DNA of 64,000 nucleotides from Aselliscus stoliczkanus. Lineage: Eukaryota > Chordata > Mammalia > Chiroptera > Hipposideridae. The stretch lies in assembly GCA_033961575.1 (NCBI GenBank), contig CM066729.1, positions 93,251,001 through 93,315,000 of the forward strand, in the 5' to 3' direction. This document shows, piece after piece, positions 46,946 through 60,800 of the stretch. The notes beneath the pieces were generated by a model. That model saw only the letters and a program-made list of their open reading frames with translations. It was not told the origin of the DNA and searched no databases. Each line of letters starts with the position of its first letter. Position 1 is the first letter of the stretch. The position numbers and the translations under genes are program-made.

Positions 46946-47100
46946 TTTCAAATTAGTGTTTTGGATTTCTTCAGATAAATACCCAGAAATGAAATTATTG
47001 AGTCATATAGTAGTTCTACTGTTAATTGGCAGGGGGGGAACCTCCATATTGTTTTCGATAGTGGCTACAACAATTTACAATCCCACTTAAGCAATGAACT
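46365..47100 (-). mobile_element. L1 3' part, antisense (twin-primed insertion)
   Basis: 'cagttgagatacaatattac' and 'tagtttgaggtgtacaacct' mark the antisense 3' UTR. 'taggtccatccaagttgtcg' and 'aaatgaaattattgagtcat' mark the ORF2 end. A (TA)n expansion (46891-46942) sits at the 'gctgcaatgaatat' site. Confidence 0.88.
46891..46942. repeat. (TA)n microsatellite inside L1
   Basis: About 26 TA units. Confidence 0.97.
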
Positions 47101-47545
47101 CTGACATTGGTATTAGCAATTTTTTAAAAAATATGTCTAATGAGTTAAAGACATCAGATGCAAAAATATATAAATGGGATTACATCAAACTAAAAAGCTT
47201 TTGCACCACAAAGAAAACAATCAACAAAACAAAAAAACAACCTATTGAATAGGAAAATATACATACAAATTATATACCTGATAAGAGGTGCATATCCAAA
47301 ATATATAAAGCTCAACATCAAATTAAAAAAAAAAAGAGAAAGAAAGAAAACTCAATTTAAAAAATGGGCAGAAGACATGAATAGACATTTTTTCAAAGAG
47401 AATAATAGGGATGGGCAACAGACACATGAAAAGATGCTCAACATCACTAATAATCAAATAATCAGGGGAATGCCAATGAAAACCACAATGAAATATGGCC
47501 TCACACATGTTCAGAAAACTATTGTAAATATATCAACAAACAAAT
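47101..47545 (+). mobile_element. L1 ORF2 segment, inverted 5' part of the insertion
   Basis: Sense ORF2: 'gggattacatcaaactaaaa', 'aatgggcagaagacatgaat' and 'gatgctcaacatcactaata'. It starts at the junction with its most upstream L1 position and ends at the right near the ORF2 position where the antisense part begins, as expected for a 5' inversion. Confidence 0.85.
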
Positions 47546-48665
47546 GAATCCCTGTCTCACAAAATCTTTATTTGTAAGTAGGCCTAGAATATTCACTCTT
47601 ACATTGAGGCTCATACATAAATATGAAGAGTATTTGAATTCCTTAAAGTTATGCAGAAAATTTTAATTCATATTTTTAATTTTTCTGGGTTTTTAGGAAG
47701 ACCTGATGTTCAGCCAAGGCACCCTCATTTGTTATCTAGCCAAGCCAGCCATCATTTCTGATTTGGTGAAGAAACCTTCATATTTTAAATATCACCCTGA
47801 CATTTTCAATATCCATAGTCTAACTATTTTCTTAAGGAAAGATCAAATTCCCCTCAAAAAGTTATTACGAATTCCTTTGGGATTTTGTTGAGAATGTCTG
47901 ATTTTTATTTTTGGAGAGAGGAAATTGCTGAAATTTGCTTAATTTCCACAAAAACATAAAAGAGTAGTAACTTACATTATTCCAGGTACTTAATATTATT
48001 ATTTCAACACAGGACAATGACACTCCTGTAATTCAACTCTTCACATCTATACTTTGAATAAGTAAATAATAAATGAATAAATAAATCTCTTTAATTGTAA
48101 ACTGCCGTTTTCTTACTTCCTATCTCCCTTTTCTTCTTTCCTCCTTTCTTCTTTTCTTTCTCTCTTTCTTTCTTTCTCTCTTTCTTTCTTCTGCCTTTCT
48201 TTCATGCAGAATTTACTTAGATTACATTTGTCACAGTTAGTAAACATACAAAGATGTTTACTATATTCTATTATTTGCCAAAACAAAAATATTATCATGA
48301 CAAAATTAATATGTCCCAACTATAGGCCAAGCAAAACTATATTAAATATCATTGTTTTCCAAAATACCCCAGACACATAGCATCTACAATAAAGAATCAT
48401 ACTAAGCATTTAATTTGTAAGCTGAGTTTCTGTCTTTTAGTGAGAAATTATTAATTCTTGACAGAACACATTGCCCAGACACCTTAAAAGAAATTGAATA
48501 TGAAGAATGGGCAATATGAAAAACATGTAATATATTATAATAAAGCAGAAGTCCAAACAATCAAGGAGTCTGTGTCACTTTAAATAATCTGTATTGTCTA
48601 TTTAAGGTTTGAGTCTCCCTTGATCTAGGCAGAGGATATCAATAAACAATTCAAGAATCCATGGG
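47546..48665. other. Intergenic DNA; TTTC-rich tract at 48130-48205
   Basis: No gene recognised. The TTTC/TTCC tract gives Arg/Lys/Glu-rich antisense frames that are artefacts. Confidence 0.5.
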
Positions 48666-48666
48666 G

Positions 48667-48759
48667 TGGGCCTGCCGAGTGTCGTGGTGGTTGAGAGCTG
48701 ACTTGGGACGCCAGCAGCCCCAGTTCGGATCCCACATATGAGGGCCAGTGACACTTCCC

Positions 48760-48794
<35 letters not shown>
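48667..48794 (+). mobile_element. Short tRNA-derived SINE
   Basis: 'gtgggcctgccgagtgtcgt' head, 'cagttcggatccc' B box, 'gagggccagtgacacttccc', and about 30 As. Flanking ATCCATGGGG / ATCCATGGAG is a likely duplication. Confidence 0.9.
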
Positions 48795-49289
48795 GTATCC
48801 ATGGAGGGATTAAAACCAGAATCCATGGAGTGACTAGAAGAGGAATAGCATACTTGGCAAGTTATTGCAATAATAATCAACAGTGTGCCTTGTAATATAA
48901 TTGTTGTTTATTTTGTTTTTATTTCAGTATTTCCTTATGGACATTTTACTGATTTCCTCCAAAGGTATTATAGACACACAGTTTTTCTTCATGTTCCTCT
49001 CTCCTCTGAGGTCTCAAATTCAGTTTTTCTTATAAAATCAACAATAGAAGTGACTAGACGAAATCGAAACCTAGAGAGTTAAAAAACAAACGAAGGAATA
49101 AGCAAGCAGCAGCACCCTTCCTCTCAGAGGTCATTCTGAGACCTGTTCTGAAACTCAGAATTGTAGTTACTTTAGTTTCTCTGTCCATCTCCACGAAATA
49201 ACAATGAGAGAAAAGTCTATGATTTGTCAAGTTTGGGGAAATTTTGTAGGCAGTGTTTTCTACACTGTATCTGCTGATGCCATCTGAAG

Positions 49290-49652
49290 TTTCGCTCTCT
49301 GTTATTAGAGTGAATGTTTGTATCCCCCCATTTTTGGATGCCCTAACTTTACTCAGTGTGGCTGTATTTGAAGATGGAATCTCTAAGGAAGTAATTATGG
49401 TTAAACGAGATCAGAAACATGGGGACTGGATCTGATAGGGTTGGTGTCCTTCTAAGAAGAGACACCAGAGATTTTTGCTTTCTCTCTTTTAGGATGAAAC
49501 TACGAAAAGTCATATGAGGAAAAAACAGTCATCGGTGAACCAGGAAGGGAGATTTTCTAAGAAACCTCCAGAAATGTGAGAAAATAGATTTCCGTTGTTT
49601 AGGCCATGCAGTGGTATTTTGTTTGTTATGGCAGCCCCAGGAGCCTAGTGCA
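49290..49652 (+). mobile_element. MaLR-like LTR, sense
   Basis: 'gagtgaatgtttgtatcccc', 'tgtccttctaagaagagacac', 'ctccagaaatgtgagaaaat' and the end 'ggcagccccaggagcctagt' match a widespread mammalian LTR. Divergence is high, so it is old. Confidence 0.65.
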
Positions 49653-52600
49653 CTCCCCCTACAGAATGCAACTCCAAAAACTGCTTCAGTATTTAAATTT
49701 TTTGTTGTCTACTGTCTTTTCTGACTAACATCTGTTAGTACCAAGGTAGTCCTACATCCGACCATGGTTTTATTTCTACTTCTTCAATTGTCCTGAATTC
49801 TTCTGCTTACTCGAGACACCTACTAACTACCACCATTTCACTTGAATTGTTATATCAAATAAAAAAATATAAAAGCCCAGGCATGACTTTGGTGATACAG
49901 CAAGAAATTGTTGTTCCACAAGGATAGGTTAGAGATAAGAAACAGCAGTGCTCTTTTATATCATGGGGGCATTAGGCAAAAAGGGAGGGCTAACACACAC
50001 TTTATATGCATAAGGATGAATCCTACCACATGCATTTTTTATTTGTTTTGTGAATGTTTTCTGTCCTGGGGTGAATCAAATGGCATTTAACAGTAGAGTT
50101 CAGTTATCCTTTTTACCTTGTGAGCAATGATGCCCTGAAGAAGCAAATCGATTTTAGTTCTGAATAAGTGGTGCTATTTAAAACATCAGTGGACTTTGAT
50201 AGCTTTTATTTTAAGAAACTCTGAATTCTGACCCCATTCTGTCACTTGGCTGTTCTTCATTTCATACGTGTGCTGTATATTTGCAATTTTACATATTTTG
50301 AGGTTCTCTCAAAGTTTTCTTTGTTTTTTTTTAACACATTTGGTATATTACAAATTTAAATTATTGTCATCTAACCAGATTGCTCACTAGATTCTTCTTT
50401 CACTGATCTTAGAGAAGCATAAAACAATGATGACATTGATCATTTTAGTGATGTTTATTTCCTTTGAACTTTAATAAAATAGTTGAATGACACATGAAAG
50501 GAGACGAGACATAATGTGTAGGCTTTATGAAGTGGAAAAATACAATAGAAATTTCTACTTCAGTTTTGTTTTAACTCTAGCTTGACAGTAGCCACTCCTC
50601 CACTTGTGTGTATATGGTTGTACAAATGACAAGCGCCTGGATACTATAAGCCTTTAATATAAACAATCACATTTAAAAGTAGTTTGCATGGCTACTTTTT
50701 AGATTTAAATTACTTTTCACAGTTAAAATCAAAGAAGAATAGCTGACAGATGTAGCCTGTCTTAGGAGTAAGGTAAATCTGCCTGGTTGAGAAAACTGCA
50801 CATATCTTTCTCATAACCAAACAAGTCAGATAAACTCAGCATTTAGGAAAGCAGGGCATGCACCACTGTAATAATGCAGTCCGGGGAACCACCTACCAGA
50901 GAATTAACCTTTGTGTGCTCTCTCATTCCTACTTTACAACTTCATGTTCTTCTGAAGATCTGTTTGAAAAACTTATGCAGATGTGTTCACATTGATTTTA
51001 CATTAATTTAGTAATGTACATCAGAGTGATTTTTATTACATTGTCTTATAAATTGGACATGGGCAGATTGGTGAATAACAATGCATTCAGATTTAACTGT
51101 GCTCTCTGACATGCCTTGGTTTGCTTTTTAAGTCACTTTTAACAAAAAAAGTAGTACAGATAATAAAATAATAGGGATCTACACTAGATAGTTTATCCAA
51201 CTTACCATCAATCCAGAATTATGAGTCTGAAAGGACTGTGACATTTCACTCTTTATATATGCCACCGTGTTTTATATATTTGAAAGAATGGAGGGTAGCT
51301 GTTGACATAAATTTATTTACCCCATTCTCTGAGACTTGGCACCATACTGAATCTTGTTTATACCTCATTTTAGAAAAGAGTAACTATGGGCTAATCTTGT
51401 TTAGTGGCTGTAAGACCTGAAAATACAAAGGAACTAAAATGATCTCCGATCTGATGTATATAAAAGTGAATGGCATTTACTCTCAAATGTACTCACGGAA
51501 CATAATGTCTGAGATTGTTTGCTGTTTTCTAGTCCTGAGATGTTTACATATATCTTTGTAGATTTATTCAAGCCATACTTTACCTAAAAATTACAAAGTT
51601 ACTATTTTTCTCAGTGTGCAGCCAAGGACAAGGGACAAACCATTCTCTCTGATCTTAAATTCAGTTGGGTGCTTGTCATGTTATTATTTTCTGTTTTCTG
51701 CTTTACTGAAGACTTATAATTTTACTTTGTCCTTTCAGGCCACTTTTTATCACATATTTTGCAAATAAGCAAAGTGGTAGAAGAAGCACCCTATGCAATT
51801 ATTAAAATTAGATCTTGCCAGCTTCCTATGTGTTTCTTAACTCTGAATCACTTGGGTTCCTATCAATATTTCAGGTCTGTTCCTTTAGAGAAGCTCACTA
51901 CATTCTTAACTGTGATGAAGCCATTAATATAGAGATCATTTTTGACAGATGAGATAAAATTGGTCTTGTCAACGTCACAGCTAAAAGTACTTTTCACCGT
52001 CTGATGCCGCAAAGATCTATCACTGAAAATAAACAAGATTTTGTCTTAATTACAGGATAATTTTCAATACAAAGCAAAAGGAAAAACTCTTTGAACTCAA
52101 TAATAGGCTTGTGTGTTGATAAATTCAACAAATAACGTTTTAAAAGAAAAAAGAAATCAGTGCTCTGAATTTGGAAAAAAAAATTAAAATAAGCAAAATG
52201 TCTTAGATTTCATAGCATTTTAGACCAAGAGCAACATCATTAGTTAATAACTTTTAAGTACTTATTCTATGTAATGGGAATATTTGTAAAGCAATACTGA
52301 ATATAATAAACTTCCTTCAATTGATCAACTTAAGCTATACACAAATAGCCTATTTTTTTTTTCTTAAGAGCACAAATGAATTTTTAAATATTTCCCTGGT
52401 ACTTTGCCTTGGGTTTTCTTGTAAAAGAATACTAAACAGAAATTTCCTGAAGAGATATATAGTGAGATGGAAGAATGGAAGTGACACTGAATAAAGCTAA
52501 TGCAAACAAAACTTTGATTCACTATTTAAAGCTTCATGGATTCTAACCTTTTAAACTTGTATTTTGCGAGCACACAAATGACCTTTAAAACTAAGTGCTA

Positions 52601-52905
52601 AAGTCTGTTAGATTCACTGTAGTTTGATACTGATGGTGGGTGTTGGATTTTTTTTTCCCTTGATATGTCTTTAGAAATACTTCTGTGTTCCAATAAATGG
52701 TGATTGATAAATAGCATTAAAAAAAATAGTCAAGAAAACCTGGTCAGAAAAAAATGTCCTGTCTATGCACATTTTAATGTAAGCAAAAAATTGAAGGAAG
52801 TTTTCAGCGATACTTTAAAAAATTTATACCATACAATAATCAGAAGCAATGGTTCAACTCATCTCACTTAAGCTGTTTAGCATACAATTTAAGAGAGCAA
52901 GATCT
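49653..52905. other. Unique AT-rich DNA
   Basis: About 3.2 kb without a recognised gene or well-preserved repeat. Short frames (60-codon class) have no domain signature. Confidence 0.5.
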
Positions 52906-52909
52906 AAAT

Positions 52910-53110
52910 TTTGAGAGTACATGTGCCTCTTTCCCAGCATGTGGCCTTGGAAAAATTAATTAGCTTTACTAAGGTTTCCTTTTGTAATGCCAAGACCAGT
53001 ACATCCTGATAAAAATTTTTTGAGGATAAAATAACAGTGTTTATAAACCAATTATGTTGGTGCCTGCTTCATGATCAGAACTCAATATATTTGAGTAATT
53101 ATTATACATA
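52910..53110 (+). mobile_element. MIR SINE, diverged
   Basis: 'atgtggccttggaaaaatta', 'ttgaggataaaataacagtg' and 'ttggtgcctgcttcatgatc' follow the MIR order (core then tail) with many changes. Confidence 0.55.
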
Positions 53111-54501
53111 TTATCTAGGAAAACTTTTGTGCACATTGGTTTTATACCCTTTAATATTTCATAATTTCTGGTATTTTTGTAATAATTGACTAAATCTTAT
53201 GTTTATATAATTTCCTCTTTAATGACATTATGAGAGTTGCCTTGGGATTGATATCCTTTTGAGGAACTAAATCCAATAAAATGCAGAAACTATATATTCA
53301 TTATTTGTCTACTATTATAACTTTATTAATACTGAAAATTATTGCCATTAAACAATTCAGTTATTGGCAATAAAAAACATGAATTTCCCAGTGCTCTTAT
53401 TGATAGATTTTTCTTGTTTTTTTTTTGTTTTTTTTTCCCCTGTATCATGGTTATTCACAAGAAAAAATCTAACTTCTTGATCTCTACCCTTCCAATTCAC
53501 AGGATAGGCAACTTCTGAGAAACTTTTCTCTCTCCTGCCATTTACCCATTGTTTCCAGAAGCTCATTTTATCCACAAATAAATGTTTTTACTATTTTTTT
53601 TTAAATGACATCCTTGGGGTTTGTACATTGTGACTCTTTGCTCTGTTCTTAAACTCACTGCCCTTCTCACACAGAAATAGAAATTCTATTTTAGAATAAA
53701 AATTATATAAGATGTATTATCACATTACATAATTTTATTTCAGTTCAACCCTCTTGAAATGGAGCTTTCACATAGCGTAACATTAACATCTGGAATTTTA
53801 GAGAAATGATCTGTAAGGATTTTTATCGCTCTATGATCATAAAGTACTTATAGACCTAACAATATTTATATGGATTATCAGTTTTTGAATATATTAATCA
53901 TGCCATATGTTATAAAAACTATTACATAAAAAATATATATATACATTTTATACACACACACTGGACATTCCTGGCTGTATTTAAAGATTGGTAAGAGTAC
54001 ATTTTTTTTAAAGAACTATTTATATTAATAATGAAAGTGAATGCTTCTCATATTGTGAATCACAGAGCAAAGATAAGTGGTATTATTGATCTCTATTTTA
54101 TTTTCACCAGGGAATTTGGAAAACAGTGGAAACAGGCAAAGCATTTGAGGTAAGAGAACTAATTATAGTTATGGTTGGATGGGAAAGCACAAACATGTAT
54201 TTTGGGAACTGTAGGAAGAGGGTTGGAGAGAATTAAAAATAAAAATGGTAAATATTAACAAGAAACCCTGAAGATTTAGGAGGAAAGTTTAGTTATCATG
54301 TGTAAATATTGAATACAGGAAAAAAGCAAGTCCATAAACACAGTTATTGCACAAGCTTGAGGTCCTAATACTAAAGCATTTGCCTATGTTCTATATCTAT
54401 GATCCCACTGAAGGTGGGAAATTCAGAATAAGAATATATTAATTATAACCGAAAAGAAATCTAAGCACATTAGTGTGTCTCCTTTTTTTTTTGGGGGGGG
54501 G

Positions 54502-54551
<50 letters not shown>

Positions 54552-55125
54552 CTCCCTGTGCCTCATGTGTTTCTACAGGGACAAAAGATCACAGGTAGAA
54601 ATGAACAGGGAGCCACAGTACAAGATGCGCCTCTCATGGGTATGTTCACAACAAGAAGATCCTAGATGAGGCAGTGAAGTAAAGGGTTAGGATAAGACCT
54701 GAATTATACACTTGATGAGAAACAAGAATGAATACAGAAACTTTTCAATAGACATACGGTACTTCCCATACAAATCTACTAAGAAGGCAAAATAGCTTAA
54801 GGGCATTTTATCACCAAAGCTATTTGTTTCTTCAGGAGTTATTTGAACTACAGAAAATGTATAACTGCAAAGTAGAGACTCACAGGAAAGGAGAAAAAGT
54901 AAGATTGTGTCAAGGTTACAGGTAACACAGCATATATTTATAAAGCATAATTAATGTTATATGGGACCTAACTTCGAGAAAATATTAACAAGAATGTATA
55001 TAGAATATTAATTGTATTGTTTTAGCTAGGTTTATTATAATTACTTTAAAATATTCTAAAATATTCTGTTTCATTATGAAGTATTTTGAGAAAAAAGTAT
55101 TTTAGAGATAAAAAAACGAAAATTT
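53111..55125. other. Intergenic DNA; (GA)n at 54504-54550
   Basis: No gene recognised. A poly-G run precedes a (GA)n microsatellite at 54493-54550. Confidence 0.5.
54504..54550. repeat. (GA)n microsatellite
   Basis: About 23 GA units after a G10 run. Confidence 0.97.
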
Positions 55126-55141
55126 CTTAAATGGCGATTTA

Positions 55142-55283
55142 TTTTATTTTATTTTATTTTATTTTATTTTATTTTATTTTATTTTATTTTGAGGGCAGTG
55201 TCACTGGCCCTCATATGTGGGATCAAACCAAGGCCGCTGGCTTCCCAAGCCAGCTCTTAACCACCGCTCCACTTGGCCGGCCC
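55142..55283 (-). mobile_element. Short tRNA-derived SINE with (TTTTA)n tail, antisense
   Basis: Antisense SINE: (TTTTA)n at 55141-55190, 'gagggcagtgtcactggccc' and 'cacttggccggccc'. The 16-bp duplication CTTAAATGGCGATTTA (55126-55141) / CTTAAATGGTGATTTA (55284-55299) differs by one C-to-T at a CpG. Confidence 0.96.
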
Positions 55284-55299
55284 CTTAAATGGTGATTTA

Positions 55300-55950
55300 A
55301 TGATTATAGTAAACTATTATCCACAGGTGGCAAAATATGGATTAATGGAAAAGGAACATTTAAAAAATTTAAAGGATTATCAAATCTCATGCATCCAATG
55401 TCATTCAAGTTCTCAGCATTAGGGTTACTTGGAAACTTAATAGAAATACAAATTCTTGGGCCTGTCCCCAGATTTATTGAGTGGGATACTTCGGGGATAG
55501 GTCTCAGCAATTTGTGTTTTATCAAGACCTCCAGGTCATTTTTATCCATGTCAAACTTGCAAAACCACTAATCTGCTAATATTATAATTTAAATAGGGTT
55601 GCCATGGAAAAAAACAACAAAAAAAAAGAAGGACACCACTTGAATTAGATTTTGAAAACAAATACAATTTTAGTATATGCATGTTCCAAATAGTTCATTA
55701 TTGTTGTGGATCATTAATAGTTTATTTTACTTTGAAATTTAACTGAATGTCTCACGTTTTATCTAGCAACTTTAACTTGAATGAACAAGACTGGAGATAG
55801 ATGGGTTGAGGTAATCCTCTCATTTTAAACATGGAAATACTCAGGTTTAAAAAGATGTAACAAATGGCCATGGTTTTTCAAAAGACAGTCTGTATGTATC
55901 TCAGTACTCTTTTCACTACATCCTCTTGATATAGAGTAAACTCTAAAAAG
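55300..55950. other. Intergenic DNA, possible MIR trace
   Basis: 55385-55570 is less AT-rich ('gatttattgagtgggatact', 'caatttgtgttttatcaaga') and may be an old repeat. 55800-55880 has a weak MIR-like core. Confidence 0.35.
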
Positions 55951-56304
55951 TTGCCTTAGTCCCTAGACATAACAAAATGGCAGAGACTGGGTGGCTTAAG
56001 GAGCAGAAATTTATTTTCTCATAGTTCTGGAAACTGAAAGTCTAAAATCAGGATGGCAACACAGACAGTTTCTGGTGAGAGCTCTTCCTAACTTGCAGAC
56101 GGCTTCCTTCTTGCTGTGTTCTCACATGACAGAGTGAGAGAGAAAGAGCATTAACTCTCTAGGGTCTCTTTTTACAAAGGCACTAATCCCATTAAGAGGC
56201 TCCACATAACCTCATCAAAAAGTAATTACTTCCCTAGAGCCCCATCTCATTGGAGTTTGGACTTCAACACATGAATTTGAGTGATACACAATTCATCCAT
56301 AGCA
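55951..56304 (-). mobile_element. MaLR-like LTR, antisense
   Basis: 'ggcagagactgggtggctta', 'tttctcatagttctggaaac', 'cttgctgtgttctcacatga', 'aggcactaatcccattaaga' and the end 'acacaattcatccatagca' are the reverse complement of the layout seen at 49290-49652. Confidence 0.75.
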
Positions 56305-56391
56305 AGGATTACTCTGTATTTTATAAATGTAAAAAAAAAAACAAATTGTAACTGTGCCTGAAATATGTATTTAGGAAAACAAATTATTACA

Positions 56392-56470
56392 GTTTATTGG
56401 GGTGACAATGGTTAGTAAAGTTACATAGGTTTCAGGTGTACATATCTGTAATTGTACAGAATTCTATATT
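56392..56470 (-). mobile_element. Short L1 3' end, antisense
   Basis: 'tttattggggtgacaatggt' and 'acataggtttcaggtgtaca' are the antisense L1 3' UTR end; only about 80 bp is kept. Confidence 0.7.
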
Positions 56471-56689
56471 TAGAAATTTGATATAAAGAAAATAAATGTG
56501 GAAATTCCCAATAAAATATATTTTTCAGAAAAATTCTGGAGTGTTTTTTATCTGAATTACCCACATTCATGAAGTTCTAAACTGCAGTAGTCCATGAAGC
56601 CACATAATGTGGAGTATATACTGAGTCTGCCTATCTTGTGTAGACCAAAGTGCATATCAACTAGCAAGCTTTCAATTTTTTTTTTTTTT

Positions 56690-57045
56690 TTAATTAACAG
56701 ACTTTATTTTTTGAACAGTTAGTGTTGCAGAAAGTACAGAGGTCCATGCCTACCATCTTTGTTTCTCTTGTTATTAGCACATTTTAAAATGTGTACATTT
56801 GCTAAAATTGATGAGCTAATATTGATATAGTATTATTGGTTAAAGTCCTTAGTGTATGTTAATTAGGGTTTACACTTTGCATTTTATATTCTATGGGTTT
56901 TGTTAACTGTATGTCAGGTATCCACCATTACAATATCATACATAATAACTCTTGCTCCAAACTCCCCTGTGCTATAGGATTCATTACTAAGCCATATGTT
57001 TTCACTGATTACAAAATAAAGTCTCTACTGTGGGTATCTAAAATG
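56690..57045 (-). mobile_element. L1M 3' end, antisense
   Basis: 'aacagactttattttttgaac', 'gtacagaggtccatgcctacc', 'gtgtatgttaattagggttt', 'attctatgggttttgttaac' and 'atccaccattacaatatcat' follow the antisense 3' region of an L1M-type LINE. T-rich start at 56680. Confidence 0.72.
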
Positions 57046-57813
57046 GATTATCTGAACAAAGGAAGAGAGATATCTTTAATTCTCACAGAAGCAATTTCTA
57101 TAGTTGTATATTTGTTATTGCATTCCTCTTTCTTTCTTTAGTTTTCAGTAAGTTCAAAAGTCTGAATTATAGGGACTTTAGAGATGATTTTTTTTTTCAT
57201 CTCCTCTAATTCACCCTGAGCAACATCAACTAGAATTAAATGAAACATGGAAAATAAGAATAATTAGAAAGGACTCAAAGAAAATCAAAATCTTCCTTTG
57301 TGAGCCTCTTGGTAGCACTAAGTGACATAGAAGATAAATTTATGTTACCTTTCTAATAGCAAAGCAATCTTTTTTATTTTCTGTATTCAAGCATTAGCAT
57401 CTGGTTGGTTACATTTCAGCTAAATTTCAGGTTGTTAATAGTCGGTTCAAAACAGCCACTTCAAAGATTTCTTTCTGCAGCCGTGTTTGATATTGGTTTT
57501 TGTTCTTAGTCCTTTGTGGAGTGCATTAATTGGCTAATTTTATACTAATTGAAACTGTTTGCCAAACAATTACTTTGGCAATTTGGAATGGAAATCCTAT
57601 TTTTGTCTTGCATGCAGGCTCCGTCTGAATCTGGTAGGTGCAAGAGAACTGATAGGCATGCAACTTTCTCTTAATATTCTTCAAACTTGCAGCTTCATGG
57701 TTAATTATGTGCAAGCTGCACACCTTTATAGATAATGGGAAATTTTATTTATAAAACTTTTAGAATTATTGTACCTTTTTAGTCTGCTGGATAGAAATCT
57801 ATCTCTATTTAGG

Positions 57814-57870
<57 letters not shown>

Positions 57871-60800
57871 TCTTGGTTTTTATTTGCTATGTAAATTCTA
57901 ACATGAAATTTTAATTCCTTTATTTATAAAAATATTGTCAAGTAAAAATTAGTTAATCTTATGAAACACTCATTACTTTCAAAACTTGAAATCTAACATG
58001 TTTTCCTAGAATATTTAACCTGTGATTTGGATTAGTGAAAAGCATTCTAGTTAAGCTACACAATGATATTCAGGAAACCATTCATGGACCTTGAACAAAG
58101 AGGAATATATAAGAATAATTTATTAAGTGTTACAAAATGTAACATCTTAAGCATTGTTAGGGTTGCTTTTAGAGTATAAAATATTGCAAAGGAGAATTAA
58201 ATAATTAGGAAACATAGCCACAAGAGTAATAGATTAATAAATTTTACAACTATAAACATGAATAAATTACAAGTTAAGAAAGAGAGGGAAAAAGAACATG
58301 AAGTATTGAAACTTTGCAAAAATTATAAGCAGGTTACGATATTTCACGTCCTTTGAATCAGTGGTGAAATAGCCAAAGAGAATCAAAACCACAATTTGAG
58401 AACTGAGGTGTGTGATACAGAAAGGGACAAATATAAAATGATCATGGGTCGCTGGAAACCCATGAATTCTCTAATGCTTCAGAGTAAAGGACTAGGCCTT
58501 TCTTGTGATGAAACACTGAACAATGAGATGAAATCCAAATACTGGTGGATTAAAGAATTGACTTTAGGAAGAAAAAGAAATATGATTCTAACCACTATCC
58601 TTCTGGATTGGACAGATATGGTGGTATATAGTTTTAATTCTTCCTGTTGGGAAGGAAATGTTTAATAATTTGGTTCATGTTTGTAGCCTTGACTGCCATC
58701 TTCCACATTTTACCAGTAATGTATTAAACACATACAAAGCACACTCATGAATTTTTGAATTATGTTAATCAAAAATGGGGAAACATGTTAATATCAAAAC
58801 CAATAACCAGGAAGATCATAACTAATTAGAAACAATCTTCAAAATATAACAAGATTAAATTTCACAAGGAGAAATTTAATTTTTAGTACTTGGAGAAGGG
58901 GAAAGCTAACACTTCATTTATAGCTGCTATTTGGAAAGTGTATATCCAACTCTTAATTAGTCATAAATTTTGAATGATCTAAAAGTGAAATATAACCATA
59001 AAACAAGCTATTTTTTATCTACATTGTCAGTTATATCCAGAGTTAGAGAGCTGATAGATCTGCCTTCTTAGAATATCAGTTCATCTTACTTGAATCATTA
59101 TGTTAAGTTTTTGGCAGGGCACTTTTAAGAAGAATGTAGAAAATTCAAACACATTTACCCAATAACAAGGGTGGTCATGCTATTCAAAAGCATGCCTTAT
59201 TAATAAAAAGATAAGACTAAAGATAGGATTTTGAAAAGGAAAGCCATTGCAGCAATGTTCAGATATTAAGTAATATCACGCAGTTATTACACTTTCCTTT
59301 TTAACAAGAATAAGATATAATAGAAACAATAAATAGAAGATATAGAAACAAATCTCAGCTCAACATCAAACACATATATCTAATACAATTGTGTAAATGG
59401 GAAATTTGCTATTAGAAGATATTCAAGAGTAGCTTGGAAAACCATCCTGCAGTTAAATATAGGAGATAGAAATATGGTGGGAGAAGATAACCTTCATTTC
59501 CCTTCTAGTTCTAAAATTATATGACTCTGTGCTAATTTAATAAAGCAGACCAGAAAATCCTGAGAGATTCAGTTCAAGATCTTAAATTAGGGAATTAAAC
59601 CCTGAAGAAAGATGAGATAAAATTGCTTCCTTAGAAACAATAACCTGTATCTTCTGTAATCAACAATAAGTTAATAAAATTTCTGATAGTAAAATTTTAT
59701 CATGCTGACTCAAAACTTATAACAGGTCGAAAAGAATAGATGCTGAGTGAAAAATGTGTTTGACTATATGAATGTTACTAAGTTCAGTAGGTATGGAATT
59801 ATTAAAATCACAGCCCTTTCTACCCTAGGAAGACATTGCATTTTCATGGTGGCCTTTTTATATTCTAAGGAGTTGATCTCTGAGGGCCCTATGATTTTTA
59901 CTGTTTTATGCTTCTGTGATCTTTTTTCACTCTGTTGTGTAATCATTCAAAATAGAGTTCATTAAGAAAGCTCTTTTCTCAATAACGGTGTATTGAAGAC
60001 TAGCTTGTCCACTTCCTGTGACTGCTGACTCAACAAAACAACCAATTGAACATTTTGACTTTTCACTTTTCAAGCAAATATTTGACATCATATTGGTAAA
60101 GTTTTAATCCCTTTGAATTAGTTTTCTTATCTCTGAGATTGCTGTTACCTATATGCCTTTTGGAAAGGTTCTAAGTAATAACAAAAAAGTATATCTTATT
60201 GAAGTCTTTTGGAACAAGGAAGCATATAGAAGATACTATTAATGACTTTTTTTATTAATCCTCATACTTCTGTGAGGAGTATATCCTTGATATGCAGGTG
60301 AAAGAGGATTATATAGCCAAGCAGTGAGCCAGAGTGTTTCAATATAGCTTATGGAACTATGGCAAGAGTTTCTTTTCTGATTAGGTTTACTGTTTGCTGA
60401 GAGCTGGTCTTGTTAGAAATAATCTCACAGATTTAAGAATTATTTTTAGGAAAAATAAAAGTAAAAATAAGGTAGTTCTCACTATGAGCCTATGAAACCA
60501 AGTTATAGTGAATCAAGATCCATGTAATAAGTTAGCCTTAAATAATATCTGTGCCTTGATTGAGAAAATGAGATCTAAATAATTTAAACTTTTAAAGGAT
60601 CATTTCTAGTTTTATAAATATTTTCTAAATGTTCGTTAAAATACTTTAGGTATCCACATGTTCTTTTTAATGTAAAATTAATATACATTTGCTATTAGAT
60701 ATTTGCAACTGACTTTTAAAGTCAATTTTTAATTTATGTATTTATTTTTTCTCTGTTTATTTAGCATAAACAATGTGAAAAACATTTCTAGAGTTTTGAG

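Noticed and set aside
58396..58665. 89-codon plus-strand frame
   Set aside because: No domain, splice context or codon bias to support it. A remnant of an unidentified old repeat is possible.
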